Assembly (NCBI GenBank): GCA_947500505.1
Contig: CANMSL010000001.1
Span: 248,001-312,000 of the forward strand
From: an uncultured Aquimarina sp.
GTDB lineage: Bacteria > Bacteroidota > Bacteroidia > Flavobacteriales > Flavobacteriaceae
DNA: 64,000 nucleotides
Reading direction: 5' to 3'
Positions 43,858-52,840 of the stretch are shown piece after piece. A program made the position numbers and the translations under genes. Position 1 is the first letter of the stretch. Every line of letters begins with the position of its first letter. The notes beneath the pieces are model-generated. The model made no database searches. It saw nothing but the letters and a program-made list of their open reading frames with translations, and had not been told where the DNA came from.

Positions 43858-46800
43858 CTAAGTTCTGTTGATACCCAGTTTTCTCATACGGTACTCCAAG
43901 GTTACGGCCTTTACATCCAATAATGCTGCTGCACCGTGTCGACCACTAACCCTCCATTTGGTTTGCTCCAATACTTTAAGCAGCAGTTGTCGTTCGAATT
44001 CCAACTTTTTTTCGTCAATGTCGCTAAGGGTAAAATCATCGGGAAGCTCCAACACATCCACCAGATGTTTTTCATAATCGCTGTCTTTTAGTACCGTAAA
44101 GGGCGAAGCCGCAGAAATGGTCAGTAATTCCAAGGCCGTTTTTTTGTTTTTTACCAGTTCTTGCTGTAACACATTTTCCAATTCACGTACATTGCCGGGC
44201 CATGGGTAACTTAACATGCGCTCTTTAGCGGCATCGGTAAAACCATGGTAGTTCAGGCCTGACCTCTTTGCCGAGGTACGGGCAAAATGTTCGGCAATGG
44301 CAATAACATCGGTTCCGCGTTGTTTAAGAGGTGGTAGCTGTATGGGGTAGATGAACAATCTGTAAAACAGGTCGGTTCTGAAATCGCCGTCCGCTACCGC
44401 TTGCTGTAGGTCTCTATTGGTAGCTGCAATCAACCTAAAGTCTATCTTAAGGGGTTTATTGCCCCCAAGGCGTTCTACTTCTTTTTCTTGCAGTACCCTT
44501 AGTAATTTAGCTTGCAAATCTAGGGGCAGCTCACCGACTTCATCTAAAAAGATGGTGCCCTTATGGGCGAGTTCAAACTTACCGACCCTCGCTTTAAGTG
44601 CTCCTGTAAAAGCCCCTTTCTCATGACCGAAAAGTTCACTCTCTACCAACTCTTTAGGTATCGCAGCACAGTTGACCTTGACCAGAATATTGTCTTTTCT
44701 GGGCGAGTTCTTATGAATGGCCCGAGCGACGAGTTCTTTGCCCGTACCAGTTTCTCCCTGTATGAAAACAGTGGTATCCATTCCGGCTACTTCTTCAATT
44801 TGCTGATACACCTTTTGCATGGCATCACTTTCTCCAATGATGTCACCAAAGTTGAAGGTTTCAGCTACCTCTTCTTCCAGATATTCCTTTTCAAGTTTTA
44901 ATTGCTTATTGAGGTGTTCTATCTCTTCAAATGCCATAAGGCGCTCCAAAGCCAACTCTAGCGATGGCTTAATCGCATTCAGTAAATCTTCGTCCTGAGG
45001 TGAGTATCCGTTTTCATGTGGGCTGAAAAATGTGAGGTCAAAGCTACCAGGGGCAGTCAATTGCAGGGGAAGGTAAAGCATACTTTTTAGTTTAAATGTC
45101 TTTGCCGTCTTTCTGAGCATGTTATGTTTCTTTATGATTTCTTCAAAATCTTCGCCTACACTCAAAGAACCCGTAATCGTTTTGTCTTTGTCACTTTGGT
45201 ATTCACTTTTGGTAAGCTTTATAAAATCATTAAATTCATTCATCTGCCAGTACCGGTACTCATTGGCAGCTATTCTTTGAAGGGCTATGTCGTGCGTTTG
45301 ACCGTTGTCGGGCCGTAATGTTACGATGACCAATGTGGCGTCAAGATGCCTCTGCATAGGTTCAATAAGCTGTTTAAAGTTCTGGTGCCAACCGGTATGG
45401 GTATCGAGAGCGCTGGTAAGCTGTAACTGCAAGGCTTTTTCGCGTTCGCGTTGTTCAATGTTTTCATTGGCAATGATATTGCTCAATGCCACGCCCACTT
45501 GGTCGCTGATGGACTTAAAAAGTGATTGCTGCCCGTTAAAGGCATTTTCTTTTTTACTCCAAAAGCAGAGCATACCTATAATCTGGTCGCCCTGCTTTAG
45601 CGGACCGGCAATGATTTGTTTAAATATGCGGTTTTTCGGGTCTTTGAATGGCGGGTGGTGCAGCTGTTCATAAATCTCGGTGCCTTCAATTATCAATGAT
45701 TCCGATAGGTAGGTGGTACATTGCCTGATGGGCATCCATTCCAACAGTCCGTTTGCGTTATGTTTTGTATCAGGGCTTCCTAGATTGTAATCGTTATATA
45801 CCGTAAGGTCGCGTTCCCGCTCATTTTCAAAGTCTAAATGAAAGAGCCCTATTTCATCGAAGGGGAACACCCTGTGTAATTTTTTAAAGATGGCACGTAT
45901 CAGCTCTGGGCCAGAGGTGATGTTGGCAATGCTCTCGGTGACGGCCAGAAGGTCTTCGGTCTTTTTCTTTTCGGTGATGAGCGCTTCATTAGCCAGTACG
46001 TTGCTTACCGCCACGGCCAACTGGTCGGCTATGGCCTGGAAGAGGGGGAACTGTTCTTTGAGGAAAAAGTCTTTTTCAAGGGAATTAAGACACAAAAAGC
46101 CAATGGTTTTTCCTTGGTTTTTTAGTAGACTTATTAAGCAGTCTTGATAACCATAATCCAGTATAAGTTTTGTTTGCTCAAATATGGGGAAGGTTTGTGC
46201 CCGCTCGGACAGATTAATCACATAACAGCCTGTTTCACCTGTTGTTAATACCCATTCTAGGAAGGACCCCTCTGACACATCAAGTTCAGCGTAACTCTCT
46301 GCATCTTCCGTCATTGCTTCGGTACCTTCTGAATCAAGCGTAAGACCGTATCGAACAGACCAGTCATAAAGCTTTTTTTCAGAATCGTTCAAGACAAAAA
46401 GGCCAATATCATAAAAATTGAAGATTGGCTTAATTCGTTCGAAGATAACTTCAAACAACTCTTTTCTATCTTTAATGCTTGCTACGGCTTCACTTATAAT
46501 GAGCAAAGTTTCCTTAAACTGTTTTTCTTCTATGAGCGCTTCATTGGCCAGTACATTGCTCACCGCTACGGCCAGCTGGTCGGCTATGGCCTGGAAGAGG
46601 GGGAAGTCTTTTTCGGTGTAGGTACCGGTTTCCTTGGAATCGAAAATCAGTGAACCAAAAGCCTCATTGCCAATTCGTAAAGGGGTATGCATATACTCTA
46701 AGAGGCCATCCTCTTCAAGAATATTTAAAAATGCTACTGGAAAGTCTTTATATGCCCTATAATCATCTATGGTCATTATTTCTGTGGTCGAAATGAGTTT

Positions 46801-48195
46801 TTCGACCAGACTATTATTGTCCAACCAACTGTCAAAACCAGCTGTAACCAATTTCCCGTGAATTTTTTCAGGAATGAGTTCCCTTTCAATACTGATGTCT
46901 TTCCACTGGGTCTTGTCCTCATTCAGAATCACAATAGCCAGGTCGTCCATCGGCAGCAGTTGGCCTATTTTTTCGGTGATGATGTGGAAGAGCTGATTGC
47001 GCTGGCTTACGTTGACAAGTGCCTCACTGATGCCGAGCAGCTTTTCAGTGAGTTGTTTTTCCTCCACCAGTCGCTCGTTGGCCAACACATTGCTCACCGC
47101 TACGGCCAGCTGGTGGGCAATGGCCTGGAAGAGGGGGAAGTCTTTTTCAGAATACGTGCCATGCACTTTGACATCAAAAACGAGTGCGCCGAATGGTTCA
47201 TCAGCCATTTTCAAAGGGGTATGCATAAACTCAATCAAACCTTCGTTTTCAAGCATATCCAAAAAATCTGATGGAAAATCGTTATGCCCTCTGTAATCTT
47301 CTATAGTCATTATTTCGGTAGAGACCAATAGTCTCTTTACAAGACTATCTAAAGGCTGCCATTGGTTAAAGCCTTTTTTTGCCAACAATTCGGTTGTTTC
47401 GTTGGTTTTGGCAAAGTTTCTTTCTATCGAAATATCCTTCCACTGCGTTTTGTCTTCATTAAGAATTATAATGGCCAGGTCGTCCATCGGAAGTAGCTTT
47501 CCAATTTTTTCGGTGATGATTTGAAATAGCTGGTCACGTTGGCTTACGTTCACCAACGCCTCACTGATGCCCAGCAGCTTTTCGGTGAGCTGTTTTTCTT
47601 CGATGAGCGCTTCATTGGCCAGTACGTTGCTCACCGCCACGGCCAACTGGTCGGCAATGGCCTGGAAGAGGGGGAATTGGGATTCTTGAAAGAAGCCTGG
47701 CTCAGTTGAGTTAAACGATAGCATTCCTAAAGTTTTACCGCCAGTTGTCAATTTTGAAAATAATGATTCTTGATAGCCAAGTTCTTTTAAAGTGTCCCAT
47801 TGATAGTCATCTGGAAAGCGTTTAAAAAATTCTTCTGAATATGGAAATATGATGGGTCTTTCATTGACTTGCTTATAAATAGCTTCCAAAGCAGAATCAC
47901 GGAAGCTAACTTTTTCGATTCCGGATTGATGTATCTTTCTGTTGACTTCCGATTCCGAAATTTCGGGCATCACAGTTGCCCAATCGCTAATATTTCCCTT
48001 ACCATCAAAAACGAACAATCCTACATCGTAAAAGCCAAAAATGGGTTTTACACCATCAAGAATGGTTTTCAACAGTTCTTTTCTGTCCTGTATTTGTGCT
48101 ACCGCCTCGCTAATGCCCAGCAGGGTTTCCTTAAACTGTTTTTCTTCTTTGAGTTGGCGGATGATTTCTTTGTCTGTGGCAAGCATATTCTTCAA
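43858..48195 (-). CDS. Multi-GAF sigma-54-dependent transcription activator
   Basis: A 1445-residue protein: about six GAF-type sensor domains in tandem (each about 180 residues, several ending in the same FQAIADQLAVAVSNVLANE block), a coiled coil (EHLNKQLKLEKEYLEEEVAE), a sigma-54 AAA+ domain (Walker A IQGETGTGKELVARAIH, sigma-54 contact loop GAFTGA, Walker B GTIFLDEVGEL) and a Fis-type HTH at the C-terminus. It therefore activates sigma-54 promoters in response to small-molecule or redox signals read by the GAF domains. Its targets were not found: no convincing -24/-12 (TGGCAC/TTGC) promoter was seen by eye near neighbouring genes. Confidence 0.92.
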   Translation of the reverse strand: MKNMLATDKEIIRQLKEEKQFKETLLGISEAVAQIQDRKELLKTILDGVKPIFGFYDVGLFVFDGKGNISDWATVMPEISESEVNRKIHQSGIEKVSFRDSALEAIYKQVNERPIIFPYSEEFFKRFPDDYQWDTLKELGYQESLFSKLTTGGKTLGMLSFNSTEPGFFQESQFPLFQAIADQLAVAVSNVLANEALIEEKQLTEKLLGISEALVNVSQRDQLFQIITEKIGKLLPMDDLAIIILNEDKTQWKDISIERNFAKTNETTELLAKKGFNQWQPLDSLVKRLLVSTEIMTIEDYRGHNDFPSDFLDMLENEGLIEFMHTPLKMADEPFGALVFDVKVHGTYSEKDFPLFQAIAHQLAVAVSNVLANERLVEEKQLTEKLLGISEALVNVSQRNQLFHIITEKIGQLLPMDDLAIVILNEDKTQWKDISIERELIPEKIHGKLVTAGFDSWLDNNSLVEKLISTTEIMTIDDYRAYKDFPVAFLNILEEDGLLEYMHTPLRIGNEAFGSLIFDSKETGTYTEKDFPLFQAIADQLAVAVSNVLANEALIEEKQFKETLLIISEAVASIKDRKELFEVIFERIKPIFNFYDIGLFVLNDSEKKLYDWSVRYGLTLDSEGTEAMTEDAESYAELDVSEGSFLEWVLTTGETGCYVINLSERAQTFPIFEQTKLILDYGYQDCLISLLKNQGKTIGFLCLNSLEKDFFLKEQFPLFQAIADQLAVAVSNVLANEALITEKKKTEDLLAVTESIANITSGPELIRAIFKKLHRVFPFDEIGLFHLDFENERERDLTVYNDYNLGSPDTKHNANGLLEWMPIRQCTTYLSESLIIEGTEIYEQLHHPPFKDPKNRIFKQIIAGPLKQGDQIIGMLCFWSKKENAFNGQQSLFKSISDQVGVALSNIIANENIEQREREKALQLQLTSALDTHTGWHQNFKQLIEPMQRHLDATLVIVTLRPDNGQTHDIALQRIAANEYRYWQMNEFNDFIKLTKSEYQSDKDKTITGSLSVGEDFEEIIKKHNMLRKTAKTFKLKSMLYLPLQLTAPGSFDLTFFSPHENGYSPQDEDLLNAIKPSLELALERLMAFEEIEHLNKQLKLEKEYLEEEVAETFNFGDIIGESDAMQKVYQQIEEVAGMDTTVFIQGETGTGKELVARAIHKNSPRKDNILVKVNCAAIPKELVESELFGHEKGAFTGALKARVGKFELAHKGTIFLDEVGELPLDLQAKLLRVLQEKEVERLGGNKPLKIDFRLIAATNRDLQQAVADGDFRTDLFYRLFIYPIQLPPLKQRGTDVIAIAEHFARTSAKRSGLNYHGFTDAAKERMLSYPWPGNVRELENVLQQELVKNKKTALELLTISAASPFTVLKDSDYEKHLVDVLELPDDFTLSDIDEKKLEFERQLLLKVLEQTKWRVSGRHGAAALLDVKAVTLEYRMRKLGINRT

Positions 48196-48349
48196 TTAAT
48201 TTCCTAATAAATTTAGGAATTTCTTATGTATTTTAGTAAAAACTTTAAGAAAATATCATTTTCCCATTTTTATTTACATTATAAAATTCTGATAGTCAAA
48301 GTTTTGACCAAAATTTAAACTTTGGCTAGCTCTTGGTATTCCTGTAGCT

Positions 48350-49372
48350 ATGAATATACATCCAACAGGCATACCAAAAATGGGGCTTTCCGATTGGGCG
48401 CATCGACTCAACGGCAGGCTCGAAAAGGCCACCATCTTACGTTTTCCCGATGGCAAGGCCAGCTTTTACGCAGGAAAACTACAGATTCTCGATACCATCA
48501 CCTCAGCCGTGCCGACAAGCTACGTTCAGGATTTTTACCTCTTCATTGCCCTGACCAACGGTACGATGGTAAAGGTGAACCAAGACCGGCCCATCGTGGC
48601 ACAAAAGGGAAGCATCTATATTTCGATACCCGGCCAGATAAAGCGATGGGAACTGATGGAAAACGCCGAGGGATATTTTTTGGCGTTTTCAAAACAGTTT
48701 TTGTCCGGCATTGACTATCAGCGCAATATGTATTCAGAATTTCCTATGCTACTCAGCAAAGGACTGGTCACTATTAAAGACCCCAAATTATTTGATGATT
48801 TTGTAAGTGTATTGGCACGTATCAACAGTAAGGTAAACAGCAAGAACTGGATAGGCTATGAACTGATATCGCTTTGGACGCTCGAACTGCTCTTTTTGCT
48901 CAAGGCCAATCAGGGGCTGTTACAGACAAAGGCCTTCCCCACTGCCCCTGAATTCCCCAGCATCATCAGTCTGCAATTTATACAATTGATGGAAAACTAT
49001 TTTGTGGATGGACTTCAGAACAAGGGCATAAAACGCCCAATGGTCGGTGAGTTTGCCGATGCTTTGGCCATACACCCCAATTACTTGAACGAGCACCTCA
49101 TTAGCGCCTTTGGCAAGACGGCCAAGGTGATGCTCACCGAACGCTGTATGCTGGCCGCCAAGTGCAAGTTGCTGCATTCTAGGCTTACCGTTTCTGAAAT
49201 CTGCTATCTGCTGGACTATGACAATCCCTCTTATTTTAGCCGGATGTTTAGAAAGCACGTAGGCATATCGCCAGGGCAGTACCGCACCAACTTTGAGAAA
49301 TTGATAGTACGCTTGCGGGCCGTGCCTGTCGGGCTGGAAAGCGGGGGTTTGGATAGGACTATCTCCCGATAA
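48350..49372 (+). CDS. AraC-family regulator, second copy
   Basis: A 340-residue regulator with an N-terminal cupin-like domain and a C-terminal AraC HTH pair (VGEFADALAIHPNYLNEHLIS, then LTVSEICYLLDYDNPSYFSR). It faces the sigma-54 activator across 154 nt of AT-rich sequence. A nearly identical copy of its HTH end lies at 52650-52741; there the tail reads LSSDNLEELLD, and here the equivalent codons (LSPDNIKALLD) lie in another frame after a run of G near 49350, so this gene's last 20 residues are probably shifted by one base. Confidence 0.85.
   Translation: MNIHPTGIPKMGLSDWAHRLNGRLEKATILRFPDGKASFYAGKLQILDTITSAVPTSYVQDFYLFIALTNGTMVKVNQDRPIVAQKGSIYISIPGQIKRWELMENAEGYFLAFSKQFLSGIDYQRNMYSEFPMLLSKGLVTIKDPKLFDDFVSVLARINSKVNSKNWIGYELISLWTLELLFLLKANQGLLQTKAFPTAPEFPSIISLQFIQLMENYFVDGLQNKGIKRPMVGEFADALAIHPNYLNEHLISAFGKTAKVMLTERCMLAAKCKLLHSRLTVSEICYLLDYDNPSYFSRMFRKHVGISPGQYRTNFEKLIVRLRAVPVGLESGGLDRTISR
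49226..49317 (+). repeat. Duplicated AraC 3' segment, copy 1
   Basis: 92 bases match 52650-52741 with about six differences by eye. This copy is inside the intact AraC gene. The two copies flank the three-gene cassette at 49.6-52.4 kb. Confidence 0.8.
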
Positions 49373-49390
49373 CATTAAGGCATTGCTGGA

Positions 49391-49546
49391 CTAAAAAGTC
49401 GTTTTAAGTTTAAGATTCAGTCTTAAAATCTTGTGTAAATGAATTTGAGACGAGTTCAATGAGATATTATTATACAGAACGGTGATTTTACCAAAAGAGA
49501 TGAGAACTTCTTTCACTGGATTTTCGATTTCGTCGGAGTTGGTCAT
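49391..49546 (-). CDS. Possible 51-residue frame in the gap after the AraC gene
   Basis: A frame starting MTNSDEIENPVKEVLISFGK and ending in a basic segment. The same frame is open for another 17 codons upstream without a start. It may be a remnant of a longer gene rather than a working one. Rest of 49373-49607 shows nothing recognisable. Confidence 0.25.
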   Translation of the reverse strand: MTNSDEIENPVKEVLISFGKITVLYNNISLNSSQIHLHKILRLNLKLKTTF

Positions 49547-49607
49547 ATCCCGTTCTTCAATACCCCGAATATTTTCACTTTTTACAGAGTTCTAGCCGCC
49601 TACATCA

Positions 49608-50648
49608 TCATCTATTTACGACCATAACCTTAATGGCTTCCCGTTGGTCCATAGCCTGATAGCCTTTCAAAACTTCATCCAAGGTGATTTCAAGGTTAAG
49701 TACAGGGCTGGGGTCAATTCTTTCATTTAATACATCATCCAAAAGCTCAGGAATATAATTGCGAACGGGAGCTACCCCGCCCGAAACGGTTATGTTATTG
49801 CTGAACATAAGTCCGATATCTAAAGGGCTTTCACCGTGGGGTACGCCCACATATCCTATCCTGCCTCCTGGTCTAACTATTTTGAGTGCCGTTTGCATTG
49901 AAATGTCAGTACCAACACATTCCAAGACGTGCTGAACTCCGTGACCACTCAATTCCATTACCGCTGCTATTGCTTCGTCACCCCTTTTTTTGACAACATC
50001 TGTTGCCCCGAACTTTCTGGCTATTTGAATACGGTCGTCGTGTGAACCCAGCAGTATGATACGTTCGGCTCCTAACTTTTTAGCCGCAAGTACACCACAA
50101 AGGCCTACGGCACCATCGCCCACCACGGCCACGGTACGGCCCGGTCTTACCCCTGCGGTATACGCTGCGTGATAACCTGTGCCCATCACATCGGTAAGGG
50201 GAAGTATGGCCTTCAGTAGTTTTTGGTCGTTATCCGCATTCCCAGGTACTTTGACCAATGTGGCATCTGCAAACGGTGCACGAATCGCCTCGGCCTGCCC
50301 TCCATTATTTTCACCGCCCCAAAACCCTCCGTGGTGGCAAGATGTGGGCACGCCATCTTCACAGGCCTCACAACTACCATCTGAAAACGCGAAGGGCGCC
50401 AGTACGCGGTCTCCTTTTTTGATTGTTGATACTGACGAGCCGACCTCAACGACAATACCCATCCACTCGTGTCCGGTGCGGTATCCTTCTTTCCAATGTG
50501 GCCAGTATCCCCGATAAAACCAGAGGTCGGAGCCGCAGATACAGGAGTGGGTGATGCGTACAATGGCATCGGTAGGGTCAATTATTTTAGGATCCGGTAC
50601 ATTTCCGATTCGAATGTCTTCCTTTCCGTAGTATAAAGATGCTTTCAT
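49608..50648 (-). CDS. Zinc-dependent alcohol dehydrogenase
   Basis: A 346-residue zinc MDR dehydrogenase starting MKASLYYGKEDIRIG. Catalytic zinc ligands are in SCICGSDLWFYRG and YRTGHEWMG, structural zinc Cys cluster in CEACEDGVPTSC, and the cofactor loop is VAVVGDGAVGLCGVLAAKK. The ATG at 50648 is chosen over an upstream extension. Likely oxidises or reduces small alcohols/aldehydes with NAD(P). Last gene of a three-gene leftward cassette with the outer-membrane protein and the hydrolase. Confidence 0.9.
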   Translation of the reverse strand: MKASLYYGKEDIRIGNVPDPKIIDPTDAIVRITHSCICGSDLWFYRGYWPHWKEGYRTGHEWMGIVVEVGSSVSTIKKGDRVLAPFAFSDGSCEACEDGVPTSCHHGGFWGGENNGGQAEAIRAPFADATLVKVPGNADNDQKLLKAILPLTDVMGTGYHAAYTAGVRPGRTVAVVGDGAVGLCGVLAAKKLGAERIILLGSHDDRIQIARKFGATDVVKKRGDEAIAAVMELSGHGVQHVLECVGTDISMQTALKIVRPGGRIGYVGVPHGESPLDIGLMFSNNITVSGGVAPVRNYIPELLDDVLNERIDPSPVLNLEITLDEVLKGYQAMDQREAIKVMVVNR

Positions 50649-50674
50649 AATAGTGTATTTTTTTAATGTGATTC

Positions 50675-51421
50675 TTAATAGTGTATTTCTTTCGATTTGT
50701 TCTTGTTGGACGCTTTTAAAAGAATTATCCAATTGACATATAGGTTATGGTTCATAAGGGCGGGAACATTTGAGGTGCTATCGAACCACCAATTGTGATA
50801 GGCCAGCTCTACCAGAAGTTTATCGGAAAAATGATACCGAAACCCCAACTGTAACCTGTTGTGCGAAAAGGTTTCCCCGAATTGCTGGAAGAAAAAATGG
50901 TTCGCCAAATCCAAATCCCATTTTTTATTAAGGGGAACAATGAAATTCACAAAATAACTTGTCCTGATATCAAACGGAATGGCATTGTCAGTATCCCTGA
51001 CCTCGAATGTTCCCAACCATTCGGCCATAGCTAGATGAAATACCGTGGTATTGCCCCAGGTCATATTGTGGGTAAGCAGTACGGAACTGCTGCTCATAAA
51101 ACCAAAATCCCTAATGTATCCCGCCTCGTGGCCTAAGGCTATGGATGATTGTTTTTTATTGAACCGATAACCTATGGTCGTGAGGTTGGAAAACTGGTTA
51201 AAACGCGTGCCATCCTCTATAAAAAATAGCTGGGGGGCATTCCACATATAAAAATCCTCATTTTTGAAATCATATTGAATCAATGCCCTTAACCAGGTTA
51301 CGTAATCGTGCCTCATACTCGTTGCAACCTCACTGGTCTGGGCCTGAGTTTTTGCACCTGCCATCCAAATGAGCAGTAAAAAGAGCATAATCCTAAATTT
51401 TTTATGACATACATTGTCCAT
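50675..51421 (-). CDS. DUF2490-like outer-membrane beta-barrel protein
   Basis: A 248-residue protein with a signal peptide (IMLFLLLIWMAGAKTQA) and alternating hydrophobic strands (LGFRYHFSDKLLVELAYHNWW) as in small outer-membrane barrels of the DUF2490 type. ATG at 51421 follows the hydrolase stop at 51430; a TTG at 51433 is less likely. The C-terminal strands resemble those of the truncated protein at 58287-58868. Function unknown; a small-molecule channel is possible. Confidence 0.62.
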   Translation of the reverse strand: MDNVCHKKFRIMLFLLLIWMAGAKTQAQTSEVATSMRHDYVTWLRALIQYDFKNEDFYMWNAPQLFFIEDGTRFNQFSNLTTIGYRFNKKQSSIALGHEAGYIRDFGFMSSSSVLLTHNMTWGNTTVFHLAMAEWLGTFEVRDTDNAIPFDIRTSYFVNFIVPLNKKWDLDLANHFFFQQFGETFSHNRLQLGFRYHFSDKLLVELAYHNWWFDSTSNVPALMNHNLYVNWIILLKASNKNKSKEIHY

Positions 51422-51429
51422 TACAAGTT

Positions 51430-52389
51430 TCAATCGATTTTAGGGTTTGCCGGGTATTGGTAATTTTTGGTCGAAAAGAATTCCTTTAGGGTGCTTGCCA
51501 GAAACTCAGGCTGCTCTTCGGCTACCCAATGACCGCAATCGGGTATGATGCCACCCGTAACATTGACCGCCACTTGTCGCAGTGATTGTAAAGGTGCATC
51601 GCGCATAATATATTCCCCTCCAATGGCCAGTACCGGCATTTTCAGTTTGTTTAGTGCCAACACTTTGTTCTGCTCGGCATCCACGAAGAAATTCTGGTAG
51701 TACTGCAATGTTGCGTTTAAAGCCCCCGAAGCGGAAAAGGCAGCGATGTAATAATCAATATCCTCTTTATCAAAAGCCGCTGGGTTATGGGCAAATTTTT
51801 TGTAGAACCAGGGAAAGAAAACATCTTCCTTACCGGTAATCAATGTGACGGGAAGGTCTGGCTCTGCCAAGAATGACAAATGCCACATACCGTGACCGGT
51901 AGAGTTATCCATCGCCTGTTCCAGGCCGAAACCTGGTACCACCATTTCAACGATGGCCAGCTTTTTTATAAGTTCTTGATTGGTGGCCGCCAATGAATAG
52001 GCCACCCCGCCGCCCATATCGTGACCAACAAGATTTATACTGTCATACCCCAACTGTTTGATAAGCTGGGCGATGTATCCCGCAATGGTTTTATGGTCAT
52101 AGCCCGAGCGCGGTTTGGAAGATAGCCCAAAACCCGGCATATCTATGGCAATAACCGTATGATTTTCTGCCAAAGCGGGCATTACCTGTCTCCATTCGTA
52201 CCAAAGTTGTGGCCAACCGTGTATCAGTAGAACAGGGTCGCCCTTGCCGCCAATGACGTAATGAATTTTGATGTTGTCATCGACTACACCTACTTTGTGT
52301 TCAAAAGTGTTGTCAAAGGTTTGGGCTTCAACCTTGTCAGTATGCAAGAGAAGTAAAACAATAAGTACATATAATGCAAGTGTTCTCAT
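51430..52389 (-). CDS. Exported alpha/beta hydrolase, epoxide-hydrolase-like
   Basis: A 319-residue exported hydrolase. After a signal peptide (LALYVLIVLLLLHTDKVEA) come the oxyanion motif LIHGWPQLWYEW, the nucleophile LVGHDMGGGVAY (Asp, as in epoxide hydrolases and haloalkane dehalogenases), and catalytic His in DCGHWVAEEQPEF. The Asp nucleophile argues against an esterase. It heads a three-gene cassette with an outer-membrane protein and an alcohol dehydrogenase, which together could process epoxides or halogenated compounds. Confidence 0.82.
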   Translation of the reverse strand: MRTLALYVLIVLLLLHTDKVEAQTFDNTFEHKVGVVDDNIKIHYVIGGKGDPVLLIHGWPQLWYEWRQVMPALAENHTVIAIDMPGFGLSSKPRSGYDHKTIAGYIAQLIKQLGYDSINLVGHDMGGGVAYSLAATNQELIKKLAIVEMVVPGFGLEQAMDNSTGHGMWHLSFLAEPDLPVTLITGKEDVFFPWFYKKFAHNPAAFDKEDIDYYIAAFSASGALNATLQYYQNFFVDAEQNKVLALNKLKMPVLAIGGEYIMRDAPLQSLRQVAVNVTGGIIPDCGHWVAEEQPEFLASTLKEFFSTKNYQYPANPKID

Positions 52390-52628
52390 TTTTATCGATT
52401 TTTTAAGTTTACTTCAAATGTATATATGGTTCTTTATCTCTTATGTCACTTTTTTAAGGTATCCTATGTACTTTTTAAAAAAAAGCCATTGCATATACTA
52501 CTATTCCAGAAACTTGGGAATGGGAATACCTTAGACCTGTTTATCTGCACTCTAAAGGATTTTGTTGTGGTGCTAGTATTGATAGTGCCTGATAAATGGC
52601 GTGGCGTAAACTTGAGCATACAGTTCGG

Positions 52629-52799
52629 TGGATTTTAGGTTATGGCAAGCCCTCTTATTTTAGCCGGATGTTTAGAAAACACGTAGGCATATCGCCGGGG
52701 CAGTACCGCACCAACTTTGATAAATTGACAGTGCGTTTGCGTCAAATCAAAGATTTGGAAGAACTTTCCTCTGATAACCTTGAGGAATTGCTGGATTAA
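52629..52799 (+). pseudogene. 3' fragment of an AraC-family regulator
   Basis: A frame containing GKPSYFSRMFRKHVG and ending LSSDNLEELLD, matching only the last HTH of the AraC gene at 48350-49372. It has no N-terminal sensor and no plausible start, so it is a duplicated remnant. The adjoining 52390-52628 shows no gene. Confidence 0.75.
52650..52741 (+). repeat. Duplicated AraC 3' segment, copy 2
   Basis: Partner of 49226-49317 (about 93% identical by eye). It lies in direct orientation 3.4 kb downstream, consistent with a duplication or insertion flanked by homologous ends. Confidence 0.8.
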
Positions 52800-52840
52800 A
52801 AAAAGAGGCTGCTTGGGAAGTATTGACAACCCATTGTTTT

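Noticed and set aside
52415..52470. A possible ninth TGGTA operator upstream of the hydrolase gene
   Set aside because: A CAAATGTA box is present, but the half-sites read TGTCA and ATGTA with off-by-one spacing, so it does not fit the fixed geometry.
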